64,000 bases of DNA from Primula veris (lineage: Eukaryota > Streptophyta > Magnoliopsida > Ericales > Primulaceae): contig OY821742.1 in the NCBI GenBank assembly GCA_963682055.1, positions 22,818,560 to 22,882,559 on the forward strand, written 5' to 3'. This document shows positions 31,468 through 43,979 of the stretch, in pieces. The translations under genes were made by a program, and so were the position numbers. The number at the start of each line of letters is the position of its first letter. The stretch's first letter is position 1. Below the pieces are notes generated by a model. The model was not told the DNA's origin. It searched no databases and saw only the letters and a program-made list of their open reading frames with translations.

Positions 31468-32256
31468 TTATCCAACCAACGGTTCTGGTCCCAAATTTTT
31501 TATATTTTTGATCATCTGAACCTCGCAGTTGCTAAGGTCACCGTCCACATATCCATTAGATACGGTACTATCCATACCGTATCTGTTTAAATTACTCCCA
31601 ATATTTTTAATCACCAAACTGTCCACACAATCCGGCTCGAAGGCATCTATCTCTTCCACTGATATTTGAGACACAACTTTGAACAAATCCAAATCAAATA
31701 TCAAACCTTTATGTTCAAATCTGACTTTTCCTTCATGACAATTGATTATGGCTCTGGATGTTGCTAAAAATGGTCGTCCTAAAAGAACATGCATTGCTGA
31801 TTTTGTTCCTGTATTCTTATAGCTCAAAACAACAAAATCAACAGCAAAACTAAATTTCCCAATCTTAACAATGACGTCTTCAACTACTCCTTCAGGGCTC
31901 CTTATCGATTTATCATCCATCTGTAACATGGTTCGAGTTGGTTTTAATTCTCCTAGACCGAGTTACTCGTAGATTTCATACGGTAACAGGTTAACTCCAG
32001 CTCCTAAATCAAGCAGGGCTTTTTCAATTCGTTTATCTCCGATATGAATAGTTATGTTAGGGCATCCTGGATCCTTACACTTGGTGGGTAATTCAGAATG
32101 TCCCATTGTGGCAATGTATTCGATAACCGGTTGGTTTCCATCAACTTCTTCGGCTTGAAAAGCTTTCGCACTCACTTGGATTTTTCTGTTAGGTTTTAGT
32201 AGGTTCTTTACTACTCGACTGAAAGCAGGTAGCTCTAAAGCTTGCAAAATTGACAA
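31468..32256 (-). pseudogene. Athila-like aspartic protease region
   Basis: ALLDLGAGVNLLPYEIYE is the retropepsin site with DLGA in place of the usual DSGA/DLGA variants of this lineage. HVLLGRPFLATSRAIINCHE is the flap-to-second-half motif. A stop between the two open pieces near 31950 breaks the frame. A highly charged linker (about 32290-32535, EEEVEVQQEEELEKETEK) precedes it, between gag and protease. Confidence 0.82.
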
Positions 32257-32545
32257 TGAAATAGTTGGGGCGTTTAAAGGAGTTATGATTTAATCTACCT
32301 CCTTGGGAGGAGGCTTACCTATTCTTTCAGGAAAAGGTGGGGTTCGACTAGGGACAACTTTTTCCGGAATTTTCTCCGTCTCTTTTTCTAATTCCTCCTC
32401 TTGTTGTACTTCCACTTCTTCTTCGACTCTGGTTTCCTCTGGTGGTGTAGGTTCTTCTCGTTCCATTGGCATGTCAAATTGCTTTTCTTTCTCAGGTGGC
32501 GTCTTGGACGTTGTCACCCCATCTATTTTCGGCAAACCGATGGAT

Positions 32546-33612
32546 TTATCTTACCCATTTTCTATGTCTTCGTTGCGTGAGTTCACCTACCTCCTCTATA
32601 CAATCCTTGTTAACTTTAACACCCGAGCACGTGCATGAGTCACATGTTCCAATACTTCCCTTAATGAGCCTGTATTTTTCGGCAATCCAACGATCCCGAT
32701 CCGACTTCCTATGCCTTTCCTTTTGTATTCGGTTTAATTCAACAGGATGTATAAGTTTTAGTTTGAAATGGATAGGTATAGGTGTTAACTTTGGTATAGG
32801 TCGCTCAATAACGGGGTCAAAATGGAATATAAGATGGTTTGGATTGTTACATAAGATTTGAAAAGAATTTGCGATGTGTAACGGAACTACTTCGCTTGTC
32901 TGAACAATGGCTAATGCTGATATTAGAATCGGCTCTACTAGGGATATTTCTAAATTGAGCTCGTCTTGCACCATGACCAGTACTTGCCATCCTCTGTAAA
33001 GATCTGCAATATCCTCTAACAGGGCACGTACTTCGTTCACCGGAATCGCACAAAAGTCCCTTCGCATTGACGATATTAATTGTTTTGATTCAGAATTCAA
33101 AGGATAATAAAAAATTCTCCCTAGATATCCTTCATCGAAACCATGAGGCGGGCAAGCATATACAAGATCTTGATACATTTCCCAACTCATAGAGAATGAC
33201 TTTTTTTGAGTGGGGCAAAATCATGCATGTCTTTTTGTCCTTTAAGCATCTTATCAACAGAAAAATATCTTTTTACGAATTTCTCACTCATCTCATGCCA
33301 ACTGTTAATGGACTCAGGGGCTAACCTATTAAACCATGCTCTTGCACCCTTTGCAAGGGTCATTACAAAAACATGAATTAAATAAACTGTTAAATCAGGC
33401 TCTGTTCCCCAATAACTGATACAAACACTCTCTATTTCGTTCAAACAATTGTATGGGTCCTCAGATTCGGTTACCTCGAAGAATGATAACTGCTCTCGGA
33501 AATCAGACGGAAACGGCTTCGACGGCCCATCGATCTTTGTCCAATCAATGCAACACTTAAGACCACTATCATGCCTCCTCTGGAATGGGCTAATCCTCTC
33601 CTCGGCATTCAT
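32546..33612 (-). pseudogene. Athila-like gag fragment
   Basis: Open pieces 33612-33187 and 33190-32546 are in different frames. The first carries the retrotransposon gag core: FREQLSFFEVTESEDPYNCL, then LIHVFVMTLAKGARAWFNRL and SWHEMSEKFVKRYF. The second begins SWEMYQDLVYACPPHGFDEG and covers the gag C-terminal part. No zinc knuckle was found. Confidence 0.8.
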
Positions 33613-33806
33613 ATTTGGCCATACGGATATTTAATTATTTAGTTGATTTGATTAGTATTTACTATTTATATTAATTTTTAATTATATAAAATACCCTTTT
33701 TTATTTATTTAAATATGGAATATGAATTCCAAATTCAGTTTCTGATTTTTTATTTTATTATTATTTATTAATAATTCAAAATAAATTAATATTCTGCACT
33801 GTCCTG

Positions 33807-35010
33807 ATTTGAATCAGGTCTTCCTTATTCGAATAAGGGTTATTCGAATCACTGTCTCTTATGCGAATAAGAGGCAAAAGAAGGTACAGAAACAGAACGA
33901 ATTTTAAATCTAACGAATAAGGTAAAACAACTTGGTATTTTTTCGAATTTGTAAGCTTTTGAACTAAAAATCTAAGAACTTAAAATACTATTATTCACAG
34001 ATAATTGCAAAAAACTATATTATAAGATTAAAAATTCAATTCCCCGACAGCAGGGCCAAAAACTTGGTCAGACTTAAAACGTGTTATAAAATAATGTCAT
34101 TTTTACCTGACAAGAGCATTAGGGCCAACCGTAGTTTTAATGTGATAAGTAAGCAGGAGGAAGCTAAGTGGGGACGATCGGATGCCACGGCACCCCCCAT
34201 AATTTTAGAAATCCCAAGTGACGCAATTTTTTTTTAGTACAATTTCTTTTTAGGTGTAGATTTGGCACACCATAAAAATATGTTACTTGTACATATATTT
34301 TGGCACCCCCATTTACACATCCTGGCTTCACCCCTGTAAGTAAGATTCGTTCCATGGAGAATTGATTATAACATTTTATATATTATTCTCCAATTATATT
34401 TCACCACTAATTTGTAATATTTCGATAATCTAACTTTTATGCTAACTAAACAAATATAAATATGTAAGATCACAAGTGGTCATGCCCTATAATCTCAGCG
34501 ATTTATACAAATAAAGCAAACTAAACTATAACAAGAATAACAAGACGATTAATAAAATAAACAAGAACAGGACGAATAAATGATACGATTTCAATTAAAA
34601 CATGTGAACAGAAGCAAACATGAATTTATATCACAAGTATTGTAAAATTACAGCAAAATAATAGTTTTGAGAGTACTACAATTTGCATGCAAGCAATCGA
34701 AGGATTAAAGGTTAAAAGAATCGAAGGTTTAAAGATTGAAGGAAAAGGAAGAAAGAAAGAAAGAAGGAAAAGAGGTTGTAAAGCCGTCTTTAGGTCTGAC
34801 TCCAAAAGGAAGAGACTCCTTTTTTCTGTCATAAAGTTATTTAAATAGGCCTCTGTTCGAAAACCTAATTTTCACGACTTATTCGAATCACAACCTCTAA
34901 TTCGAATAAGAGATGTGTTGACCAATAATTGGCTGACACGTCATCAGAACTAAGGCGGCGCTGACTTTTTTTTCCTTATTCGAATCAACATGTCTTATTC
35001 GAATAAGCTC
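33807..35010. repeat. Paired TTATTCGAATAA words in the Athila leader and LTR
   Basis: The self-complementary word CTTATTCGAATAAG or close variants occurs in pairs: 33810-33875 (two pairs), 34878-34910 and 34977-35005. Each pair is TTATTCGAATCA, 6-8 bases, then CTTATTCGAATAAG. It is dispersed across leader and LTR, not a simple tandem array. Confidence 0.8.
34041..34058 (-). other. Primer-binding site of the Athila-like element
   Basis: Minus-strand TGGCCCTGCTGTCGGGGA resembles the tRNA-Asp-type site typical of Athila (TGGCGCCGTTGCCGGGGA), with several changes, and lies between gag and the presumed LTR. Confidence 0.65.
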
Positions 35011-35328
35011 CTCAGAATCTTTGGTCCAAATGTTTACTCTGGTCTTCAATTTAGTTCCTTATTTTTTGCAATCTCTTTCTTTACTCAAGTGTCTGGTCTT
35101 CTTACGTTCTTCCACAAACTCAGGTGTGCTTCATAACCTCATTCCTTACTATAGCTCTGTTTTGTAGATAAATCCGCATAAAACTGCAGTTTTTAACACA
35201 AAACCAATTATCTCGAACAAAACATAACTTTTGCGTAATATAAACATTTTAAACCCATTTTTACTAATAAAATGTGACAAAAGCAATCAAATATCGACCC
35301 AATTATAGCACTTTTCTGGGTCGAATCA
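34065..35328 (-). repeat. Probable 5' LTR of the Athila-like element (boundaries approximate)
   Basis: The segment runs from just outside the primer-binding site to a point (TCGAATCA at 35321-35328) beyond which LINE coding sequence begins. No second LTR copy remains in the window, so neither boundary can be confirmed by pairing. Confidence 0.5.
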
Positions 35329-35340
35329 AGGACCAAAATT

Positions 35341-36998
35341 GCTCGAGTACCAGATTATATAAAACGAGTTGAAAAGGAAATTGAGGGGTTTAATGCTGCT
35401 GCGAGTTCCACCCCAAACATTAATGCTTTAAAAACCCCTAAAGAGCTATTCGAGGAAATAAAGGCATATGGAAATAGAAAACCAAATGGAGGGACAAATA
35501 TGGAGAGTGTCTCATGGAAGGAGGTGTTAACAGGGGATGTAAAAAATGTAGCTGAAGGTACTGACAGTAATGAAGAAGGAGGTCTCGAATACTACATAGA
35601 GCCTAGTGCAAGGTCAACAATAAGCTTAAAATATTTTACGAGTGATGAGGGACCTGTGGAGCTGACCCCGGATGAGTCCATTCTGGAAAAAACTAAATAG
35701 TTGTGTGGTTTGTTATTTCTTAGGTGGAAAATTACCGTTTTTGGATGTTGAAAAGGAAATGAAGTGGAGATGGTCTGGGATAAAAAGAATACAGCATAAT
35801 GAGAAGGATTTCTACTTCGTTTACTTTCATAAAGAATGTGATATGAATCTTTTCCTTGAACATGGGTATTGCTATGTAATTGGTAGATTAATGGTTCTGA
35901 AAAGATGGCATCGTATGTTGAGAATGAATAAAAATGTGTTGAAGGTAATACCAATATGGGTGAGATTGTATGATGTACCATCGGAATTTGGTCATGTGAT
36001 AATCTTAGCAGGATTGCAAGCAAATTAGGGAGACCGCTTTACATTGATCAAGCAACGGAAAAGCTCTTAAGCGTATCATATGCTAGGGGGGGGGGTGTCG
36101 AAATAGATGCCGAGAGAGTTGCCGAGTACGTTACAAGTTAAAATTGGGGATGAAATTGTTGATATAGAAGTAAAATATCAGTCGCTACCCCCAAGATGTG
36201 CTATTCGTAAAACTTTCGGACATAGAGATGCTTTGTGTAGCAAAGTGGAAGTTAGTACAGGGGTGAGTGAAATAGAAGATCAGAGGCGAATACGAAACTT
36301 TGATAATAGGCTGGGGAAAAAAGTTATGCCTAGAAATGGGAAAACACAGTAAAAGATCAACGGCATATGACAGAATACTCATGGCAGTCGACTTATGGTA
36401 GGAGGAGGAATAATCAAATTAGAGATAGGTATGGCAATGTTAAAAGGAGTAGGGGATATAAAGGCCAAGTATGTTAGAAAGGAACGACATGAAGAGAAGG
36501 TAAAGGTGAGTAATTCATTTGGAGTTTTCACGGACTTAACAAAAGATCTTAAGCAAGATGGAGGTAGTGTATTTCAGGGGGTAAGAGCGAATGTAACTGC
36601 TGGTGAGGCCCCTACAGCTTGCGCCCAACAAGAAATAAAGAGGATGTAGAGGCTCACAAGGCTGTAGTGAAGTTAGTCAATGAAGAAATCGTTTGCCAAA
36701 ATGTAGATTGTGTATCAAAGGAACAAACGGTATTGGATGATGAATCTGGAACGGAAAACGGGCATGGTACAGGTAGCTTGATTGAGATGGCTGTGGTTAA
36801 AATAACAGAATGGATAACGAGGAAGAGAATGCAATTACAAGTATTACCCCTATAAAACTCCCGAAAGGTCTAGTGTTTGACGATTACCCGAAAGATTGGT
36901 CGAGCAAGAGAATAAAAAGAGAGATCAAAGCAAAGAAGAATGCTATAGAGGCAGCTCAAAGAAAGAAAAACAAGAGTTTAAACCCCCCAGAGGGTTAG
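35341..36998 (+). pseudogene. LINE (L1-type) ORF1 remnant
   Basis: Successive plus-strand frames carry a DUF4283-type nucleic-acid-binding domain (FYFVYFHKECDMNLFLEHGY, GRLMVLKRWHRML, VIPIWVRLYDVPSEFG) and then a zinc-knuckle-like region (IEVKYQSLPPRCAIRKTFGH) in which the second Cys of the usual CxxC is changed. The tail is basic and Lys-rich (FDDYPKDWSSKRIKREIKAK). An enlarged G run at 36085-36096 and several stops break the frame. No endonuclease or RT (ORF2) follows, so it is a truncated or internally deleted copy lying against the Athila LTR. Confidence 0.72.
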
Positions 36999-39737
36999 CT
37001 AGCCGAGATGAAGCTGTTTTTTTTGTATGTTTTCATATATGTTGAGAATTCTAGTTAGCTAGATTTTTTTGTACTAAGCCTCATTTGTTCTTATGTACTC
37101 ATTGCAAAATCTGGGTTTGGTCCCAATTTCTATAATATACTTACTTACAGGAAAAAGAAATGATAGAGGCAAAGTTAGTCGAAGGAGAGGTAAGCGTCGC
37201 GGAAGGCATAAAGGCCATTTGATTAGAAACCTCGAGTGCTTTATAAGAATTAGGTGTGCTAGAGAAAGCGAGTTGTTTGACCGTCTGAAGAAGCCCAAGA
37301 CACCTCTCGCAAAAAATGGAGCTAAAACCACAAGTAACAGCCCATGGAGTAATCAATTTATCAATTTGCTAAATAAGAAAGGGCGAAAAGGCTTAGTTAG
37401 TCAACCGCCTGATCGAGGTAAGTGAAGTTGGCGTTCTTAATCGTTTTATCCGAATGTGAGCCAGCTTGTTTTTGTTTTGTTTATTATGTGTAGTCCCGTG
37501 TTTTGACTATCAACGTTGACGTTTTCTGATCTCTCTAGTCAGTGAGGACACGGTCCGAGCTAGTTGGCGGAAAGGTACATCACCGTTGATTGCATATGAA
37601 AATGGGAGGAATTTTTCAAAATTTTGATTGTTTTTGTGTTTAAAACCCCCATATTTTTGTTTTCTCTTATTTGTATCTCTTACTTGAGAGAGTTTTTCTG
37701 GAGTTGATAATATTATTATGGATTTCTCCCGCACATGCATTTTATGTTTTTTGTGAGATTTTCTTTTATAAAGATCATTGAGAGGATTTCCAAGAGATCG
37801 CAAAAAGGATGGCAACAATGACATAAGAGAAGTGGAGATGAAGCTTTTGGTCATCTTCCGAAAAGTAGTTTTTTCTTACTGCGACATTGCATGCACATTC
37901 AGGTGTATCATATCCATAACTCCAAATTTTATTATTTTGTGTGATTATATGTCTAAACTTTATATATATTTGTTAGATTAGAAATTGCATATAGATCATA
38001 TTGCATAACCCTAGTTGGGGAAAGTTCCCCGAGGAGAGAGATTACTAAAATGTTTCTAGATTCTCGCTAAAACTATGTCGTTTTTTCTTTGAGAATGCTC
38101 AATTTTATTAAAACCATCATATGTCTATTTAGATAGAAACCTTGTGATTCTAAGAAGAGATTATTATGATTCTTTTATAACTTAAAATAGTTAAAATAAC
38201 GTTGCATTAATCTGGGCAACTATGACCTGACCGTACCTTGTTTCGTTCTTGTTTGTCTGTGTCTTGGCGAAACTCCTTATGTTACAAACAAAAGGTTGGT
38301 GTAAACACTTTGAGAGTATTGCTTTCGTACGTATACTAAAATATATATACACCACCATTTTTTTGGGTTATATATTGGGAATGTGGGCTTGAGAGTTAAA
38401 CTTATTTTTTCCTAACCGAGATCACTTTTTAACACATTGTGGAACTGAATAAAAGTAGTTGGAGACTAGAGGATGTAGGTGGTTGACAGGAGGGGAGCTA
38501 TAAGGTGCAAGACATAGTTAGATTTTCTCATTTAAAAGGAGGATATAGCAAAAATAGGGAGATTAAAAACTGGTTAAACTTATTTTAAATGTTTAACAGC
38601 TTATTATAATCCTGCTATTTATGTTTTACTTAAATTGTGATGTTGTTATGGAACTTCACAATGAAGCCATATGCGGAAAAAAAATCGGCAGAATAAAAAA
38701 ACAAAAAAAAAAAGAGAAAAACCAAAAGAAGTGTAAAGAAGAGCAAGCCTTGAAAGAAAAAAGGCATAAATGAATATCTTATGTGACGTAAACCGAATCA
38801 GTGAATGTTTTTATTTTAATTTTTTGAAATTCCAAAAAAGGAAAAGATCTAGAATTCTTAATTTCAAAGGTTTATCATAAAGGATGGAATTCATATGTTT
38901 TGATAAGGAAATAAATGGAATTACTTTTTAAAACAAGTGTTTCTACAAGCTAAGTGAGATTGTGTGCATAGTAGATGCTCTGGGTGGATAAGGGTTAGAA
39001 GTTCGCGTTCGAAAGCGACTTGACTAGCCAGTTCTATTAAATATTTTCATAAATGCTTTAGTATGAGCTTTAATTGACCAGCTCTTTAATTTCATCTTAT
39101 TTTAAATGGATATTGTAGGGTAAGACGTTATCAGGCAGTATGTCATTTGCTTTAGTTTTGATTAGTTGTAGTAGTAGTGGTAAGGAACTTCACCACCTTG
39201 GTGAAGGGAAAGATTTTACTACATTTTGATTAAATGATTTTTTAGAAAGTGATTCTCAACTGTTTTGAATAACCCGTAAGATTGTGTGCATGAGTAGACG
39301 TCAGTAATTTAAGAGGAGTCTTGATTCTGGGCCAGCATTTCTAGCCAAGTCAATTAGTCATATAATGCGTACTTGTTTGGAAGCATGCGTAATAGTATGA
39401 TTATGCTATGGGGTTATAAATAGATTTTTAATAACTTGGAAAAATTTACAAGGTATCGTATCAATGAGGTATGTTTTCTAAAACCTTGTTGAGCTTAAAA
39501 CCATTTTTGAAGATCTACATTCTTGATGTTTGTGGGTAGCGTTTCTATTAAACCCTCATGAGACTAAACCCGTCCTTTAAGGACACTTAAATGTTTAAAG
39601 GCATGCTGTATGAGCTAAGTGCAATCGTAACTTACACGACAATGAAATATCTTTTATTTATGTAACTCATAAATGATCATATCTTAACTTATTTATCGCT
39701 TGCGACACTCGAGGACGAGTATCGAGCTACTTGGGGG
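36999..39737 (+). other. Non-coding, probable 3' untranslated part of a Ty3/gypsy element
   Basis: No protein domain recognised. The right 1.3 kb ends CGAGGACGAGTATCGAGC then TACTTGGGGGTG, which is how the 3' non-coding region and purine tract of Tat/Athila-type elements end. The left part (37000-38400) contains open stretches rich in basic residues near 37150-37425 that I cannot assign. Confidence 0.4.
39728..39737 (+). other. Polypurine tract of a plus-strand Ty3/gypsy element
   Basis: ACTTGGGGG followed by TG-starting sequence (TGTGATTTGCC) and preceded by GAGGACGAG. This is the usual arrangement at the 3' LTR of OTA-clade elements. Confidence 0.55.
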
Positions 39738-40450
39738 TGTGATTTGCCTCCAAATGTGTATTATTTTGGCATATTCTAGTAGTAAATTATCCATCTCTAA
39801 ATGCTATTAAGTTGTATTTATCACATGTTTCGTGCATTTGGTCACTTCGACGAGAACTATGTGTTTTCTATATGTTTTAGGCTTTTATGGACAACAAATG
39901 CATGAAGATACTACAGCGAGGACTTAAAGTGATGATGGAGAAGCTTGGAGGACCTAAAAGAATGATTCTAGAAGTTTGGATTCGGCCCCAAGTAAAGATC
40001 AAAGAGAAGATTTATAAAATCGCCAAAAAAGAAAGAAAATATCCGGATCAATTTTATTTGATCCAGATCAGATGAACAATGCTTACAATAATTTGGCATC
40101 CGGATCAACTTATTTGATTCGGATCAGTGTCTTTTAGGGTTTAGGTTATGGAATTTTTCGAGTTTAACACTATAAATAGGACCATTTTATATGAATTATC
40201 ATATCCTTCAACCTCCGGGCGAAAAAAAATTTATATATTTTTCTTCTCTTTACTTTTCTTTTCTCTTTTTCTTTTCTTCTTTCCCTTCCTTCTACATAAT
40301 CTCTTACGCCTCTCCCTAGTAAGCGCTCTTTGTAGAAGTAACGCTGAGATCAAGTGCTACTTTTCTCCCTACTTTGGTCACTCACGCGTGCGTATCTCCC
40401 TAAGAGTAAGTCTTCTTATCTTTATTCTTTTACTTTTACGCTTCTAATTA
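39738..40450 (+). repeat. Ty3/gypsy LTR, right boundary uncertain
   Basis: Begins TGTGATTTGCC after the purine tract. It contains paired words ATCCGGATCAA...TTATTTGAT...GGATCAG at 40041-40072 and 40097-40127, a TATAAATAGG at 40171-40180 as expected for the U3/R promoter, and a CT-rich leader-like segment. No partner LTR is in the window, so the end is a guess. Confidence 0.5.
40171..40180 (+). promoter_or_regulatory. LTR TATA box
   Basis: TATAAATAGG about 430 bp into the presumed LTR, followed by a pyrimidine-rich tract at 40236-40300. Confidence 0.5.
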
Positions 40451-42774
40451 ATTGTTCTTTATTATTATCATGATTGGTGTTACTTAGATAAGGCGTGACA
40501 ACTTATTTAAGTTTTATTAATCTTGATTGCATGTTAGTTTAGAATAAAACCAAATCAAAAGTTGAGTATAGCACAAGCTTAATCGACATAAACTAGAAAA
40601 TAGTGTTTAAATATAGTTTTACTATTTTACATAATCTCTTAGAGGGCTCGTACTTACCTATGATTCTATAAATTTTATTACTACATTGGTTCTCATACTC
40701 TTGCGAGGTAAAAGGCCGTTTTTTTTTATAAAGACATACTTTTTGGCCGATCACAATCAAAACTAGTTTCTCAAAATGAGACTTTTGATCTACGATCCAA
40801 ACAAGGTTTCCAACTTGAAGTTGTACAGAAGTTGTAGAATCAATCAACTTACTATCAACTTTGTTTAAAACCAATCTATTTATGTGATCGATGGTATACA
40901 AAATGTTGATTTGCGCACACAAATTGAATAAAAATGTTTACAATAATTTTCAGATTTAAACAACTCTCTCACTCAAATATAAAACAGTGTTTGATCTGAT
41001 CTTGAGAGTGTATAGGCTTGTGGTGATGACGAAAACTTGTCGAAAATGAAATAAAATGGGCAGAGCTTCGCTGTTGAATGGTATTTTGGATTCAAACCTT
41101 TAGGAATGAGTTGGGATGGTGTGTACACATTTTTGTGAGCTACGGGGGTCTATTTGTAGTGTAGGAAATGTAGATAACCGTTGCTTGGCTCCAAATTCGA
41201 ATTTCAAATTTCAGCAAATTCTAACTCGTTAGAATAAAATCCAACCAGTTAGGTTGTGTAGATTTGGTCTAACGGTCAGGCATTTTGAATTTCGAATATC
41301 TCGTGTAATAATGGCTCTAATTGCGAATTATCTTCACTTGAATGCTTATTTGATCCTCTATTAAGTCCCCAACCAATCATATCTTATGTTGGAAGTCTTT
41401 TGAATATATTTCTAAGTCTTTAAAAGTAGCATCTTGAATTTCCACTACACAATCTAACCCGTAAAATTTGCCAGACAACCTTGTTGACTTGGTATATTCT
41501 AGAATATGTATCTCCTTCATAAATGTGAATTTGCTCGTAGTAAAGACTCTCAAATCAACTTTGAATGATGTAGAATATATTGCAACGGTCCAATGCATAT
41601 TAGAAATCAATTGAACACTTTTCCAAGGCTCCAAAAAAACGTATATGGACTTTCGATAACATTGTATCTAACCGATTAGAATTTATTCTAATCTGTTGGA
41701 ATTGTCTGTCCAAATTTGACAATTTTATACAAGTGTAGTTAATTGTTTCAATTAATTATTTGTCCATTTGTTCTTCTTCTTTGATTATGTCCATTTCTCC
41801 ACTTTATAAGGTTTCGTATTTACTAGTTATAATTTGTAATAAACTCATTGGAAATATTAGTACAACGAAACTTATTGTATATAAAATTCTAGTTTGTTAT
41901 CATCAAAACAAAATTCAATTATGCTTAATTTAAAATTGATCCAACACAACTCCATGTATACATTACTTATTGGATCGTGTGATCTGTCGTCTCATTGTTA
42001 GAGATATTTGAGGATAACCGTGCCTATTAAGGAAGAGAACATCCTTGGGTAACTCTTCACCGAAGGAGGAGGAGTTTTGTTGGTTGCTTTGTACTTGATG
42101 GAAACATTGTTGTAGTTGGTAGTTTTGACCATAAGGAGGAGTGTTTGTAAAGTTTATGCTTCTCTAAATGAAGATTGGTGAAATTATAATAAATCTAAAT
42201 ATCTAGTTTTAACTTGGAGATAGGACATAGTCTTACCTTGAGGTGCCTCAAGTAAATTATTTTCTATATATTTATTTTCAAGTCATTAGCTTAATCATAA
42301 TATATTCTTATGACTTGATTGTTAATATTGTTTGACTCAAAACAGACTCATATTCGAAATTAGATCAACTCTTTGTTGATAAGATATATTCGTCCATAGT
42401 TAGACCTAAGCAAACGTTCGGATCAACCATTTGTTGACTAGATCCACTCACCGATAGATGAATAAGTTGGTGCGCATCTGAATTCATATAATTGTGCGTA
42501 CATAAATATTGTTTGTGTGAACTAATTGCTGACTCCGCTTTCTCTTATTGCTATATTTGTATACTTGTGTTTATATATTAGTATATTCTTATAGATAACT
42601 ATATATAAGGTATATTTTTTATCCGCTTCTTTTATTCTTTGATTATTTATCTAAATTCTGATTTTTTGTATTGAATATAACCTACACAAACCGCTACTTG
42701 TTTATTCAAAAAGTAGTCAAACTTATTCAACCATCAGTTTGGCATAAGGTCTAATAGAGATGTCTGGATGTATT
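40451..42774. other. Unassigned non-coding region left of the SIRE-like element
   Basis: AT-rich, no domain recognised. Words built on TAACTCGTTAGAAT and TAACCGATTAGAATTTATTC occur at 41219-41262 and 41668-41700, in the same paired style as in the LTRs of this window, so this may be an old LTR remnant. A kelch-like scrap (FVGCFVLDGNIVVVGSFDHK) near 42075-42140 is too short to call. Confidence 0.35.
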
Positions 42775-43963
42775 TGAAATTCCTATCCGCTGTTCTAGAT
42801 GCAGTTTTGCAGTAAGGTTCCAAGTGGGGTTGGAACTGCAGTTGGAACCAAGTGTATAAGGTTCCAAGTGATGTTGGAACTGCAGTTGGAACCAAGTGTA
42901 TTAATGGACAGAACTGTTTTAAAATTAAATGTACTTGAAAATAATTCACACGCACATTTAATAACGGAGTTCAGCTAACTAGGCTACGTCTCCGGGGCAC
43001 TTACCCAGATTATGATATTATAAAAAGCTTACAATATATGACTCAAGTCTTAATGAAAAACTTAGACTCCCTCTAGGTTTTTCTGCCTATCACTATATTG
43101 CTCCTACTCTATAACTATCCCTTATAAATCAATGGCATCCCACCATTGTTTTCTTTTTAAAGCTCACGTGTATTCTCTCTAGAAAATAAGTTCTTTATAA
43201 TTTAGAACACACACATTTACAAGCTTAGTTATCAACTATATATAAGCAAAAACAATCTTCTATCTTTGAAGGTCTTTTGTGATTGCTTTTGACTTTAATG
43301 ATTGGCTTTATTCTTTCCATGTAATACGTGATTCTTCAGCGTGAATAGACTTCAATCATGATTGGTTGATACCTGTTAAATAACAAGCTTGATTGTAGGA
43401 GTTAGTATTTTCCTATAACAAGGAAACATATAAAAAGATCATATCTTGGCAAGATAATATCTTTTAGATATTCATGTAAGACATTAACTCCTAATTTTAT
43501 TCAATCTTAAACATATCATACTGATTTGATAGGGAACAAAGATTGAAACAAGTGATAAGGATAATCATAAGAGAAGAGATCATATTCAAAAGGAAACAAC
43601 CTTATAAACTAATCTCTTTATATCTTTAATAAGACATCTTTCCTTAACACTTTGATATTCTCAATAAACACATATAAAACGTTTAAGACCTTATGAGAAT
43701 ATATCCTGCATACTTTAAAACAAGTAATTATATTAAAGAATGGTTATGCAGATAAATGGAACTAAACAGAATTCTGCTGAACAACAGGTTTGAACTGAGG
43801 TTGCAACTGGTACTTGAAACCTGTCAGCAGAGGTTGCAACTGAGGTTGCAACTGGTACTTGGAACCTGTCAATCCTGTCTTAGTTCTTAATAACAGTTAG
43901 GATTTATTTAGTAAAAACCAATAGACAATTAACAATATTTAGACCAGAAATCTGGTCCTAACA
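42775..43963 (-). repeat. 3' LTR of the SIRE-like element
   Basis: 1189 bp. On the minus strand it begins TGTTAGGACCAGATTTCTGG and ends GGATAGGAATTTCA. A TATATA-containing motif (minus) lies near 43236-43245, about 720 bp from the LTR start, a plausible promoter. Reiterated GTTCCAAC/GTTGCAAC words cluster at both ends (42810-42900 and 43790-43875). Confidence 0.95.
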
Positions 43964-43979
43964 ATCTCCCCCTTTGTCA
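43964..43979 (-). other. Polypurine tract of the SIRE-like element
   Basis: Minus-strand ATGACAAAGGGGGAGAT abuts the LTR start TGTTAGGACC, the normal priming site for second-strand synthesis. Confidence 0.85.

Larger units (their letters stand above)
28683..35328 (-). mobile_element. Athila-like Ty3/gypsy retrotransposon, 3'-truncated and degenerate
   Basis: Minus-strand order from high to low coordinates: 5' LTR (about 34065-35328), primer-binding site, leader, gag, protease, RT, RNase H, integrase. All coding parts are frameshifted. The element stops right after the integrase C-terminus at 28683: the env-like region, purine tract and 3' LTR are missing, so truncation or recombination removed them. 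Athila-lineage hallmarks are the tRNA-Asp-like primer site, an integrase tail with LVYGKACHLSVELEHK and FPGKLKSRWIGPYF, and a protease reading ALLDLGAGVNLLPYEIYE. It marks the right limit of recognisable ATM sequence. Confidence 0.85.

Noticed and set aside
36185..36382. Minus-strand frames over the LINE region
   Set aside because: The plus strand carries the recognisable ORF1 domains; the minus frames have no family resemblance.
40593..40922. 109-residue minus-strand frame
   Set aside because: No recognisable domain and no flanking gene structure; consistent with chance in AT-rich DNA.
42075..42140. Kelch-like phrase FVGCFVLDGNIVVVGSFDHK
   Set aside because: One partial repeat without the GG doublet or neighbouring repeats; too little to call a gene.
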